From Straminergon stramineum (Eukaryota; Streptophyta; Bryopsida; Hypnales; Calliergonaceae), in NCBI GenBank assembly GCA_963920665.1, contig OY987264.1, forward strand, positions 21,866,906 to 21,930,905: a DNA stretch of 64,000 bases, written 5' to 3'. Positions 1 through 13,040 of this stretch are shown piece by piece; position 1 is the stretch's first letter, and every line of letters starts with the position of its first letter. The notes beneath the pieces are model-generated. The model had not been told where the DNA came from. It ran no database searches and saw nothing but the letters and a program-made list of their open reading frames with translations. The translations under genes were made by a program, and so were the position numbers.

Positions 1-3000
1 GAAATATCATATAGATCTTCAATAATGAGTATAAATGATGGTAATTATTATAAAAGATTCAATTTTGTAAATATATTTTTTAATGCATTCCCTAAACTTT
101 TGTTGATAGAGGAAGCATTTATTTTAACCCTAAAGTCCCTATGCCATTTTTTTGTCAAAAAACACTTAAAATTGCCATTTCAATAAAAAAAACACAAAAT
201 TTTAAACATTTGTTTCTTCTAAATATCCAATCATAGGATCTTGCACTAGACTATTATGAAGATATCTAAAAAAAATTCGAATACTTTGAATATATTGATC
301 ACAAAATATAAGAATTTAAAGTAAAGAAAACAAATATTACTACTTGTAGCTTGGCTAGATTATAAGTCTTTGAATTCTCTTCACATAAATTTTTTGTAAT
401 ATAGATTGTGAATTAAATATTTTTATGTTGAAGAATCAAATTGAAAGTTAGGGAAATAAAATTTCATCAAATCCCCCTATAAATTTCATACTCTAAAAAA
501 TTGTGAGGTTGAAATTAGTATGAGATAGAAGGAAAAACAAAATTGTCGATAGTTCTAAAATGGGATTGAAACATACTAATCCCAATTGTAGGATTATTCT
601 AAAAACAAAATAAACCATGTGTAATTTATTTTTGAGAATTTGTTTCATTGGAGTTCATAAATGAATCAAATACATTATTTTTTTCAAGAATTTACTAAGA
701 TTGCCTACAAAACATGAAGCTTTATGACTTTTACATTACTTATCCAAATGAAATGAATCAAATATTTCCACATAGACAAAAATATAATCTATAAAAAAAA
801 AGATTTCAAATTTTAGGGAATTTTTTGTTCCATGCTTTCACCTATTTCAAACTTCTTGTGGCATAACTTTTGCACCCATCCACCAATTGACATAAGCAAT
901 ATATTCCCCCAAAGCTCATCAATTTTAATTACTATCATTCTTGAAAAAAAGTTTAAAATATCTCTTCAAAAATTGAGGTCGTAATTCCTGCTTAAACCTT
1001 GAATAGTTCCTAGAGAAATCATGGTAGTTTAGGGGTTTAGGAAGATGAAAAGGTGTTGTGACAACTTCATGAGTTTTGAATTTCAAAGCACTCAAGAGAT
1101 GTGTAAAAGATGTATACTTTCCAATCCACTTCTAAAGGATGTCCAAAATGGCATCCATTTGCTTGCATGTTAAACACTAATTGGGGACTTCATACCTTTT
1201 CATTGACTTTTGAACAATACATCATGTACTTTTTTCATTTTGCAAGGATTTTTTTGTTTCTATGATCTCCTCATGCATCAATGGACACAAGTCCTCTACC
1301 AAAACCCACTTATTTCTCTATTGCAGAGTTAATGTAAATGAGATCTTTAGACCTAGTGTCATTACCATGTTTAAAGAGGTTGAGTGTAAGTTATGAAAAG
1401 GAATAACAAGAGTACAATCCAGTGATAGCAAAAACAACTATGGATGTAGAAACCACATTAGGGGAGATTTGAGGAAATAAAGGCACATCATAAATACTAA
1501 AAAATATTAAATTTAAATTTAAATTTTGGATCCTAAAATTGAAAAAAAAAAAAAAAAAAAAAAAAGTGTTTTAAAAAAAGAAAGAAAGAAATTTGATGTA
1601 GTCGTCACTTGACCACATCATAATTGTTGGAGTGGTGCAACTTAGTGAGTTCCCCACTGCCAGGAACTTGCAGTCTTCTATTTGGCCAAATCTCATCTAA
1701 TGCAACATGCAAGGATAAAGAATTGCAAAGGTTGATTAGGAGAACAAGAAGAAGTGGTGATAAGAGAACACAAATTTGAAGGTGTTACATTTGTGGAACA
1801 TGAGGAATCATTAAAGAATGATTATACAATGATTGTAAAATTGAAACTCTACCATTGCATGTTAAGTACATGATGACTTCAAATATAATATTTGACTAGA
1901 ACACTATTGGAATCCATGTAGTCGGATTCATAAATGGACCAACTAATTGAAAAAATTCAGAGATGTCATATGGCACAATCAAATATAGAAAAATCATTTA
2001 TTTTTTATATTCTAATTGTAAAGGTCATCTAAATTTTCAGATATTTATTAGTTGCAATATAGTTCTAATGTCAACTTAGGGTGGCATTGGCAAAAAAATA
2101 AAACCCCTCTGTATTAATACTACAGGGTGTTTTTTATTTCTTTGATCTAAAAATTATATATCTTTTGAAGTAATATAGGGTCTAAAAATTAATTCAAGAA
2201 CATGTTTTTGGAATATTTTGAAATAATCCTATTATAGAGGCATTACCTATAGGTGTTGTAAAATTTTCATTGGACACATGTGTATATGAGATTTACATAT
2301 ATTTGTCCCTTCAAGAATATCAACCTTGTAATTGAATATCTTTCAACAAGTATATATTAGTGATCAATCCATCTCAACAAATTCAATGCATGATTGACAA
2401 AAATTAAAATAGTGATGAAATAACATGTTATCTTCGATTTATTGTATTGTACATCTCCTTGTCATTTATATAAGTAGAGGTAGATTAGAGATATGAACAT
2501 GTTAAATGTAAAGGCCATCTTTGATTTTTTGATGTACTAGTTATGAGTGAATTTTTTAGAATTTACAAGCAATTTTTGATAGCTTGCATAGGATACATTT
2601 TCCTTGATTATAACTCATATATTTTTTTGAATGGTTAGTATTAAATCATCACTACTTTTGTCTTTCCAAAAAGAATATGACAACCATCAAATTGAAAATT
2701 GAAAAATCCAAATAGTAGCTTAGATTCTTTCTATGTAGTGCTATTGAATAATATCATTATGAGGGATTTTGAATAATGTTAGCATGGGAGCATGCTCTAG
2801 TTGTTAGTATAGGAATTATTGAGTGCAATTTAATACATCTTGGATACTCTATTAAAGTGACTATTGGGCACCTCAAGAATGAGGTTCCTATTTTTGTAAG
2901 ATGCAAAAAGACTCCCTTGGAAATATTCCCTAATGTTGTCTTAAACTTCTTTGTGAATAATTAATAATTGCATGTTTTGTAATGGCCAAATAGTGAATTG

Positions 3001-5600
3001 TTGAATAATAAGGCCAATATAAATATGAAACCAAATGAGACTTGATGAGTGATTAAACACATCCTTAAAAAACCAATTTGAATACTCAAAATTGAGATTA
3101 GATGGTGGTAGATATATCAAGATATCTATTTTGGAAATCCACTCTCCTATTTTTATTTATAATTTATAGTGAGGGACTATTGTGTCAATCAAATGATTTT
3201 TGAGTAACTTTAGGCCACTAAGAGAGATGTGTAATTCATGAACTAATGATACTTTGTCTTTTCAAAGTTGATTTGAGTAGTCTTGACTAAAGAATAATTC
3301 ACGGTCCTCCTTTCAAATGCCACTTAGTGATATGAGTATGAATGTCTTATATATGATATTGATACGTGTTTCTATATGATGTCAATCTAGAATTAATACA
3401 ACATCTAACAGGATGTTTGTACATATTTTTGTATGTATATGGGAAGTCTCCCTTTAATAAATTTGAAAAAGATTCCTTAGAAGCATCATTTTTAGGTGAC
3501 AAAATATTGTAAGATGAAAGCACTTTAACTTAAAATTTTAAATATTAGACTAGAATATCATTTATTAGATTACCAAATTTTTTGTCAAGTCCAAGTGCTT
3601 TTTGTCCAATCAAATGTTTTGCAACCATAAACCACCTTGTGTCTAGTATTAAACACAAAATAATATTATAGATTTCCACTTCAAATACAGTAGAAATATC
3701 CTATTCAATAGATGATTCCTTGTGGATACCTTTAATCTATAGAAAAATGTCTCAACCTTTGGGAGATATTAATTAACCTTCATTTGAATCAAGGAGTCCA
3801 AAAAATCCCACTAGACTTCCATCCATTCTCAATCCTCCATCATGTGATACATTACACTATCGGACAAATGATTTAATCTTAAAAGGAGTAATGTAGTGCT
3901 TGTAGCCCCTACTGTAATGAAGGATTGAGATTGGAATGATTTATTTATATTTAATTACTTTAAACCCTTGAACTTGGTGAAATTATGAATCCCTCTCCAA
4001 TATAACATTTAAGGTTCTAAGGGTTTTGGAAAAAAATGCAAATTGTTATAAAACACAAGTTTGAAAAGTTTGAAAAGTTTACATAAATATTAGAAATCAT
4101 CATTATGGCCACATTGAGAAAAACATTCAGAGATTCATTTAAATTCTATTTGAAGATTTTTCTTCAAAATTATTTCAAAATGTAATTTTTGTTTTTAGCA
4201 TTTGAATTTTAATATTGGCAAAATTACAACTTCATTGGTTTATGAATCAAGACAAAAGATTTAATTATGATAATATTAACACTTTCAAACAAAAGGCAAA
4301 TATTGAACTCTTAGTGCTATTTTCAATAAATAACATTTTTGGCTTTAGATGTTTTGGATTGGAATGTTAAAGTAGAAAGACAACCTCATCTAGTTTGCAT
4401 ATTCAAAAATAATAAATTTGAACTAGTCACTTAAGATTAGGGAGGGACAAGAAGTCAATAATTTCATTGATTGGCCATTATTTTCAATGTTAAAATATTC
4501 TCTCTTGGTTAAAAGGTACCCAAACTAGGGATTTTTTTTTCTTAGGGTTTTTAAATAGTTCCCATGATATGAATGCATCATGTAGCTCCAAGAGAAAGAA
4601 CCTATCTTGATTATAGCATGGGTCAAGAGAAATTACATATCTTGATAAAGTAGTCCTACTAGTGTTTTGTGGAGCACATAAATTTTTACTTCAATGAATG
4701 TGTGCTTGGTAAATTTGCACAATTTATAAATTAGTCATCAACCCTAGTCATCAAGTTACAATTTTTATTCTTAAGCACACTAATTGAATTATCCCATTCT
4801 CACTTGAATCCTTTTTTGATTTCTTGGAATTTTTTACTTATATCTCATGTTGGTACAACCTTTGCAACTTGATTTTACAACAACACTTTTGTTGCATATC
4901 TGGAACTTACCTCAAGCACATGAATGTCAAAAATCTAGATTTAAAAATTAAGAATGTTTGCAAATGGGGATGAAAATGAGTAAAGTAGAAAACCTTCCCT
5001 TCCCTTGGGATGAAAACTCTACAAGATTTTCTAACTATGTGCAATAAATAAAACAAATAAATTTATTACTTAGCTCAATTTCCTTAAGTTTTTGTAATGA
5101 CTGCAAAATTTTAGTTTATATTTGCAATTTGAATTCCCAAATTATCTAGAAGAGGTGGAGGTAGAGATATACAAAATTTATACAATACAAAATAGGGGGC
5201 AATTTTTACATTTATCCTTGGTTGGGGCAATAAGGGGGTCAATCCTCCTTGGCCTAAATTTGCAACTTGTGATTTATGCTTGGCCAATGTAAGGTAAAAC
5301 ATTCTATTGTGGTCAGATGATCCATAGTGGTGACCTAATGACCCCATGATGGTTTTTTAGGCCATAATCAATGTCTAACTTGACACCTATGGAATAATTA
5401 GTGACCTCATTAGGAGCACCCTACTTTTTGAGTGTAAATCATTGTAGGAAGTAACTTTTCTGGGCCTTCCACATTTAGAAATTATTGTGATCACTTTAAG
5501 TGATTAAAATGAGCATATTGGACATAGTTTTCGTTTGTCATCAGGTAGCCAACTAACTCTTTGGGGCAAATCACTTAAAAAATTCATAATGAATTCATAC
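1..5600. other. AT-rich intergenic DNA with repeat remnants
   Basis: No gene can be supported here. The stretch is very AT-rich, full of stops in all frames, with A runs (a run of 24 A at 1542-1565). Short open frames at 2776-2964 (+, 62 codons) and 5111-5347 (-, 78 codons) have no recognisable motif or splice context and look like chance. Positions about 110-310 match dispersed repeat R1, annotated separately. A short internal duplication of the word GTTTGAAAA lies near 4060-4080. Confidence 0.75.
110..310 (+). repeat. Dispersed repeat R1, copy 1
   Basis: This segment resembles 41480-41660 in the same orientation. In both, 'tcaaaaaacactta' or a close variant is followed by a TTGCCATTT word, then AAACATTTG, then a TAGGATCTT word, then an ACTTTGAATA word. 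Reverse-complement relatives lie at 43040-43270 and, as a tandem pair, at 34960-35470. Divergence is considerable, so these are old copies. The family and mechanism are unknown. Confidence 0.6.
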
Positions 5601-5619
5601 TTTGTTTGAAAAATATAAT

Positions 5620-6340
5620 TTCATACTTTGCTCCCACTATTTCTCACACTTGTCTTTACGTGGAGAAAAATTTGAAAAATTTCAGCAATGAGGGCAGACT
5701 CCAAATTCTGACCACAATGGGCCTCCAAAGTCCAAACCATGGTTAGAAACGAACCAACCACGGGTAAAACTCCCCTCGTCCAGTCTCTGCCTCGTCGTCC
5801 TCGTCGTCGCCCTCGTCGTCTCCTTCGTCGTGTGTGGTCGTCGTCGACCAAAGGTCGCAGGCGCAGCTTCGTCTTCACCGTGTAGAGTGTTGTTTCGTTC
5901 CTGCCAGCCCAGTCAAACCGAGTCTTCACCACCATCGCTCCTCCTCCCGGCCCGCATACTCCCTGTCTCCGACACTCTCCTTCTTCTTCTTCTTCTTCCT
6001 CCCCATCCGCCATCGCTCGCCTCTCAACAACCTGCTCTGACCACTTCCATAACTTCATTTAGCTTCGGCCGTTCCAGCTTTGAGTTTCCTTGCACTTGTC
6101 TCTTGCGGGCCCGTGAGGGTTATGTTATGTTAAGTTATTGCTGCTGCCATGGAAGTCACCGCGGGTTGTGATTAGTCTTGTGCCTTCTTCTTCTTCTTCT
6201 TCCCCTGGGCTTCCCTTTTCTTCCCTTCCCTTGGCTTCTCTTAGCTTTCTTTGGCTCGGTTGCTGTTGTGGATGGACGTGGTAGGGAGGCATCGCCGCTA
6301 GCGAAGGTTGGAAGGCTAGGGTGAGAGGGGGGAGCTCATC
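5620..6340 (+). promoter_or_regulatory. Promoter and 5' leader region of the RLCK gene
   Basis: Base composition changes abruptly from AT-rich to GC/pyrimidine-rich near 5760. The segment holds a TCG trinucleotide-rich tract (about 5791-5848) and two CTT runs (about 5979-5998 and 6184-6202), typical of plant 5' leaders and pyrimidine-patch promoters. Overlapping open frames on both strands here follow from the trinucleotide repeat and were not taken as genes. No TATA box was assigned, and the transcription start is not visible. Confidence 0.55.
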
Positions 6341-9300
6341 ATGTGCACTTGCTGGAACGCCCTCGATGGGGCGTGGCTCGGGAGCTGCTGGTGGTCTAAG
6401 TCGAACAGTGCTTCGGGTGAGGGGAATAGCATGCGCGAGGACTCAGGTTTGCTGTACCTGGTGTTTTCTTGATTTTTTAGCTTTTAGTTTTTTTGTGTCC
6501 TCGTTCTGCTGGCCATTATTTGTTGTTGTTCTGTGTTTAAGTGATACTCGTTTAATGTTAATAATTTTCTTGAGCATTTTTTTGGTTTTCGTATTCTTTG
6601 TGCTCGTTCTAGGATGAGTATGTTTTTTGTGTTGTGTCGGAGAGTAGTAATTTAGGTTGGCATTTTTCGAAGTGTTATGAGGGATGGTGTTAGGAGGAGA
6701 GGTTATGCGAAATTAATTTCTGGTTGCCGATTGCCTTCTTGTTTTTGTTTTTGTGCTTTGGCTAGGAAACAAGCAGGATCCGCAACACAAAGACGGGGCT
6801 CCCAAGCAGCAGGTGATTATATCGATCCCGGAAGTTGACTCAAAATCAGAGGAGATACGGCAAGGAGGGAACCTTCGCATCTTTTCGTACCAGGACTTGA
6901 AGTCTGCGACACGGAATTTTCGTCCGGACAGTCTGTTAGGAGAAGGTGGTTTTGGGAGCGTATACAAAGGATGGATTGATGAACATGGAACAACAGCTGC
7001 TAAAGCGGGTACAGGGTTGACTGTGGCAGTCAAACAACTAAATCAAGAGGGTCTGCAAGGTCACAGAGAATGGCTTGTAAGTTGTTTTTCTGTCTCCATT
7101 TGTCGGTGATAAAGAATGAGCGGAGTCTGACTAGACGTGCATGCCGGAGGTTTTATGATTATTATTGCAGCTATACTACTATCGTATTGCTATCACTGGA
7201 CGTTCCTTGGTTAGTCTTCTCATTTCTTGGATTCTGAAGCTGAGTCGGAGGACTACCGTGTCGACTTATTTTCGCTTCCCTCTCGAATTTCACTCTGAGA
7301 ATTGGATAGGTTACGGATCTTTTTGTGCGTTGTGCGGTCTTTTTATGAGACGCTCATCCCATTCAAGATTGTTGTTAAAACGGTATGTTATTAAGGTTTC
7401 TCCCAACTTCAGAGCTCTGTGATTGTCGGTACTACTTCAATTATTCTCTGCTTCTGACTGATACTTACGTTAGCGTCATCATCATACTGCAGGCTGAAGT
7501 TAATTTTCTTGGTCAGCTTCACCATGGGAATCTTGTGAAACTCATCGGATATTGCTCAGAGGACGATCAACGTTTGTTGGTATACGAATTTATGCCCAGG
7601 GGAAGTTTGGAGAATCATCTGTTTCGAAGTGAGTTGATATTGATACTCTTTTCTTACTGTGTATTCTCAAGGAGGTGGATAAATGATTTTTGTGTGAAAG
7701 AGTTTAGTGTTTCCTCTAGGAAATATATTATCTATTTCACTACTAAATGTTCAGTTGGCTGGTTTCATACAGTCAGTTTTGGCTTGGGATATGCCTCTCG
7801 TTTGTCTTTTCTCGTTCATGAGCCTGGACAGTTTTCTCTCGTTTTTTTCACATGAAACATATCTCGAAACTTTCCAGGTTACCGTGCGTTAGAAATGGTG
7901 GTTTTCTTGTTAACTTGAGATTCCTGCATTAGTTCTGAGATTGCAGAAAGGGAAAGACACATACATAGGGACTGCTTTATTTTTCTGCGCTACATCTATG
8001 TTAAAATGCCCCGTTTAGTTGATGCCTTCAGTGATCGTGAAAATCAACTTATTTCTATGGTAATTTCAGGGAATTTGAGAACGTGAATATTGTTTTTTAC
8101 TAATAATTCCTCCGAAAGTGTTTAGCATATTGATACGTCAAATTCTTATTCCCAATTTTACATGTCAGAATATGCTGTCCCTTTCGCATTTCATGTACAG
8201 GAAACCCTTCAATGTCTACCGCATTCCCTTCCTTAACTTTGTCCAGCTAATTGAAGGATTCTAGTCCCATAACTTTTCTACTCTGTATGCTGCTCTGAAA
8301 TTCAAGCATTGATCAAGCCTTCAATAACGCCACGGTGGTGCCTTTGTTACGTCTAGGGAGCTGCATAGTTTGATTCAGTAGCCACTGTGGGCATAGATTT
8401 TCACGAGTATAGAGGATAGTGCCCCTTGTCCCAAAGAAAATCGTGGCGCGTCCTGGTTGAATTGAATGTCCAGTGTCCATCTTTGAGGCCCGTGCAAGTG
8501 GTCAGTCTTTAAGGGGCTAAGGTTTATTTCTTGGATGCCTTCTCCAGGTTTTGGGCGAACTTGTCACAGTGTCCTCGTCAAGGACAATGTAACATCTGTA
8601 CTACTCAGGTCACAGTCAGAGAGATACCGACCATCTGAAACTTCGGCAAAGAAGTGAAAACATGGTCGGTGAAAACTTAGATTTGACAAAAGTATCTGGA
8701 TTTAACTTGATCTGGACTTTTGCAGAGGGGGTTATGCCTTTACCGTGGTTGACGAGGATGAAGATAGCTTTAGGAGCTGCAAGTGGATTGGCATTCCTCC
8801 ATGAAGCAGTGAAACCAGTCATCTACCGTGATTTCAAGACCTCCAATATACTATTGGATAGTGTAAGTATCTGAATCTACTTTATCGAAAACAATGCACT
8901 GAAGTACCCTTTTTAGTTGTTTCACCAGATTGTTTGAATTCGATTCACACGATCAGAAATGACGTCATTGTTCTGAAGGCCAAGTGTATGGTTTTTCAGG
9001 ATTACACAGCCAAGCTCTCTGATTTTGGCCTAGCGAAAGATGGACCCGAAGGAGATAAAACTCACGTTTCAACTCGTGTTATGGGCACCTATGGTTATGC
9101 TGCCCCTGAGTATGTGATGACTGGTGTGAATCCTCTCCTGATATCTTTCGGTTCTTCCGAATTTGCTGATTTGCTGATTAAGAAATAGTCGTCGTTTAGA
9201 AAAATAGTTTAGTATGTCCTCTTGTATTGTCCCTTGATTATTCTTCCTCCGATCATTGAACTGTGTGATAGATTTTCTGCTAACTAATCAGAAGTTCTCT

Positions 9301-9943
9301 GTTTGGTGTTTAATGACGCAAAGCTCAGTAGATTTTTGTCAATCTCGTTATACGACCTTTAGTGTCAGTGACTATGACAAATTAAAATTTTAGAGGTCAA
9401 TAGCGAAGTTGCGAATCACTTAAGGCTTCTCGTTTCAATATCTTGCCTTTCTTTGCAGGGCATTTGACATCAAGAAGCGACGTGTACAGCTTTGGAGTGG
9501 TATTGCTAGAGATGTTGACAGGGCGAAGGTCAGTGGATAAGAATAGGCCAAGCGGAGAGCAGAATTTGGTTGAATGGGCGCGGCCTTACTTAAACGATAA
9601 GCGCAAGTTCTATAAGCTGATCGATCCTCGCTTGGAAGGTCATTACTCAGTAAAGGGCGCACAGAAAGCCGCAGTCCTGTCCCATCATTGTCTAAGCCGT
9701 GACCCCAAGTTACGACCTCTAATGGGGGATGTGGTCGACACTTTGAAACCATTGCAAGACATGAGGGATTTGGCCAGTAGCTCAAGTCACCAGTCTTCAT
9801 CGAACAGTTACCGATCCTCAGGGCACCAGAACGGCCATGGAGCAGGTCGGAGTTATCACAATAACCATGGGCCGAAAAAGTACGAACAGTTGCGGAATAT
9901 CCCTGTCCGCACAGCTGGTGTGTCGCCGCTGCCAACATACTAA
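6341..9943 (+). CDS. RLCK-VII kinase, PBL34/35/36-like
   Basis: Receptor-like cytoplasmic Ser/Thr kinase that relays signals from plasma-membrane pattern receptors. Six exons fit phase: 6341-6446, 6766-7076, 7493-7628, 8726-8862, 9000-9123, 9459-9943, giving 432 aa. The start is the first ATG after an in-frame TAG, and the N terminus is Cys-rich (C2, C4), so lipid attachment is possible. Visible motifs: glycine loop GEGGFG near residue 94, lysine in VAVKQL near 123, catalytic YRD (family form of [12 protein letters not shown]) near 218, DFG near 237, APE near 265. The phrases [21 protein letters not shown] and [10 protein letters not shown] place it in the PBL34/35/36 group. The tail is Ser/His-rich. 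Intron 3 is about 1.1 kb. Family is sure; exon 1 is the least certain part. Confidence 0.92.
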
Positions 9944-11940
9944 ATGTAGGGCTTTCGTTCGCATGAGACTTTCGCTATTGCTTTCACTAGGAACTCGTGG
10001 TGTTCTCTAGGGTTCTCTACTGAAGACATGTTCTGCATGATGGAGCAAACACTCACTCTGTAAAGGCTAGAAAAAATGCGCTTTCGAGCAAGATAGGTAT
10101 GCAGGTTTCCCTTATTCTTATTTCGTTAGGTTCTTGTAGAACTCCTTTTGTTGCCGACTCTAGTTTCTATGGTATATGAACTGACCTCCATACAAATAAA
10201 CCCCAATTTTTCTTTCTTTCTCCATGTTTCACAACGTATTAGGTCGAGTGTGAATGAGGCTCCTGTGAAAACTGAACTTATCAGGAGTGTCGAGAGTGAG
10301 GCTTGCATTCTGCAATGAGCCAATTTTCAATCGAGGAATGTAAAGTTTATGTTCAGCAAACGACGAAGATCAGAGAAGTTGTATTTTAAATTATTTTGGA
10401 AAATTTGGAGTAACTTAAGTCGTAGTCCTTTAGGGGTTCCAAACTCAAGTTTGTTGTAGTCTACGACATAATATTGTTCTGCAGTAGGTTGACAGTTTTG
10501 AACCCTGGAATTATGGGCTCATGATCACTGATTTTCAAGCCTGACCAGCCCAAAGTGCATAATATACAATTTTGACTCTTGGAAATTCCTTCAACATTTT
10601 GAACCTTTAAAACACAAAAACAGTCACTTTTGTATTTATGTTTTTCAATGAACAAAATTTTTAACTATGACAATCGTAATTATGAGATCTTCATTTGAAC
10701 TTCATATAGAAGACATACAAAGAATTTCAATATCAAATTCCTTATTATTTGTGAGATCTATTATTTCAAAATAGAAGAGGGGGGATTGACTATGTGTTGT
10801 AGGGTATCTCATCTTCAATATTCAATGAGAAGTACAAAATGCTCAATTTAGTTAGCTTCTCTTAGTATGATGTAAATGCTAGGGTTGGAAACTAACATAT
10901 ACAAAATCAGAACTTGAATCTACTTCGTGAAAAACTTATAGACTATAAATTACTAATATCCCTCTTAAAAGACAAACATCCAAGAACATCAATAAATTCA
11001 TCAAAAATTCAAAAATGCCTTATCTACAATCTTTACAATGGAGTGTTACATTGTAATTACAAAAAATATTAAATACTCCACATACATTTTACTACATAAA
11101 TGTTGTTTTAAAAACAACCAATTGTTCTCAACCCTTCACAATCTCTCCTAACAAATCACAACAACAATAATATAACATTTCATAAATTGCACTACTCCAT
11201 ACCACCCAAATTATCCAAAAGATATATATCAAATATCTAATTTACTTACAATTACGTACTCCCTCTTCCCAAAACTATTGATACATCAAAATACATTTGG
11301 CACATTCTTGCAAAGTCATGAGTATCTTGATGTAGTTAACGTAGAGTCTCCCTTCTAATATAGGTATGTAGTCCAAGTTTCACTTCTTGTCCTTGAAATA
11401 AGACATAGGATCCAAAATGAAAAGACTCTTAATTTATGCTAGCCATAGAAAATTTTGAGTTATAGTTTATAACATCAATAAATGAGAAGGAAATAAAATT
11501 GAAAAAAAGTTTTGAAACACAATTTTTATGGTCTTAAAAGATCTTTTCATGCCATTGTCTTCAAGGAAGAATGCTGTCACAATGTGGTTGCAATAAATTT
11601 TAGGTGTTAAATAGCCAAAATGTTTTTTTGAAGGTTTGAAATTTTAAATTGTTAAGTTCAAGGAGAGTTAGAAGCTAATAACTTGTTGAGTGGAGATTTG
11701 ATAGGTAATGAACAAATGAACAAAATTATGTCAAATTAACAAAATTAACTACAATCCTCAACTTTGTAGACAACTAGCATCCAATAGATGGATGGTGAAC
11801 ATTTTTGAAAGTTCATAGCAAAGAGCTATATGAAATAGATGAAGTACATCCAAGTATTTCTATTTATTAGCAATGTGCTACTTGGTCATTCAATGCTTTG
11901 TGGTTTTGAATCAATTCATGTCAAAATCATAAGAAAAGAA
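9944..11940. other. 3' flank of the RLCK gene, then AT-rich spacer
   Basis: The first ~450 bases keep genic composition and probably hold the 3' UTR. From about 10.45 kb the sequence becomes AT-rich, with no supported gene. Minus-strand open frames at 10126-10323 and 10461-10655 lack recognisable content. Confidence 0.6.
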
Positions 11941-11949
11941 AAGTAAAAT

Positions 11950-12720
11950 ATTCAATGGTTAACCATTGTGTTCAAGATTCAAATATTGAACAATTTTTGA
12001 GTTCAATTAACAACTTAATAACCCAATTGAACCGTTGTGTTCAAGATTCAAATGTTGACTGGTTTTTGAGTTCAATTCTTAACTTTATAACCCAATTGAA
12101 CTGTTGCATTTAGCAATCGTTCAATGTTTTAATTTTGAATACAACTAAATTGTTGAATTCAAAAACCATTCAATGTTTGGATTTTGAATGCAACATTTAA
12201 CATTGTAAGCCCAATGAACACTTGAACTCAAAAATTGTTCAACATTTGAATTTTGAACTCAACAATGAGCCTCATGCACCAATCAGGACCCTCGAATGTT
12301 TGAATTTTGAATTCAAAAGTGATCTTCATGCACCAATCAAACAGTTGAACAATTGAATTTTGAATTCAACGGTGATCCTCATGCACCAATCGAACGGGTG
12401 AACGTTTGAATTTTGAATTCAATGGTGATCCTTATGCACCAATCAAACAGTTGAATGGTCAAATTGGAATTCAATGGTGATCCTCATGCACCAATCGAAT
12501 GGGTGAATGTTTGAATTTTGAATTTCAATAGTGGTCCTTATGCACCAATGAAACAAGTGAATGTTTGAATTTTGAATTTCAATGGTGATCCTTGTGCACC
12601 AATGAAACAAGTGAATGGTCAAATTTTGAATTCAATGGTGATCTTCATGTACCAATCGAACGGTTGAATGGTTGAATTTTGATCTCAATGGTAATCCTTG
12701 TGAGTCAATTGAACCATTAA
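11950..12720. repeat. Minisatellite, 53-54 bp unit, about eight copies
   Basis: The word ATGCACCAAT or a one-base variant recurs at 12274, 12328, 12381, 12434, 12486, 12540, 12594 and 12647, spacings 52-54. Each unit also carries a palindrome-like TTGAATTTTGAATTCAA segment and a GGTGATCCT word. From about 11950 to 12240 the array fades into longer, degenerate ~65-70 bp units built from the same TTGAATTC and CCAATTGAAC words. The spacers are also repeated, so this is not a CRISPR array. Confidence 0.85.
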
Positions 12721-13040
12721 ATTTTTGAGATTCAAAGTACCTCATAAGGTAAATATTGATTTCCCCACATTTTCATCATTCGTTATGTGAATGTACCCTT
12801 AGGAATTAATGACTCTTAAAGACACCTCTAATCTCTTATTTATAGCTAAAGAATGTTAAGTAGGGTAAAAATTCCTTTTTACAAAGTTAAGTTATTGAGT
12901 GCCTTAAATTCATTTTTGACCCAAAGTGGCAATTAAAAAAAGGTGTGCTAGTGAAATACAAGGTGGAAAAAATAAAAACATGGTGAGTTTCCGGATAAGT
13001 CTACAGTAGTAAGTTACTAAGTTATCATATCCACTCGGAG
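12721..13040. other. Spacer/promoter upstream of the PsbP-domain gene
   Basis: AT-rich DNA between the minisatellite and the start codon at 13041. No TATA box or other site was recognised with confidence. Confidence 0.4.

Noticed and set aside
2776..2964. 62-codon plus frame as a small gene
   Set aside because: It is isolated in AT-rich DNA with no promoter, splice context or motif; compatible with chance or an old element relic.
5621..6058. 145-codon minus-strand frame
   Set aside because: It is the complement of the TCG/CTT trinucleotide-rich RLCK leader, low in complexity, with no motif.
12228..12720. CRISPR-like regular repeat spacing
   Set aside because: The sequence between the repeated words is also repeated, the repeats are diverged, and the setting is a plant nuclear genome.
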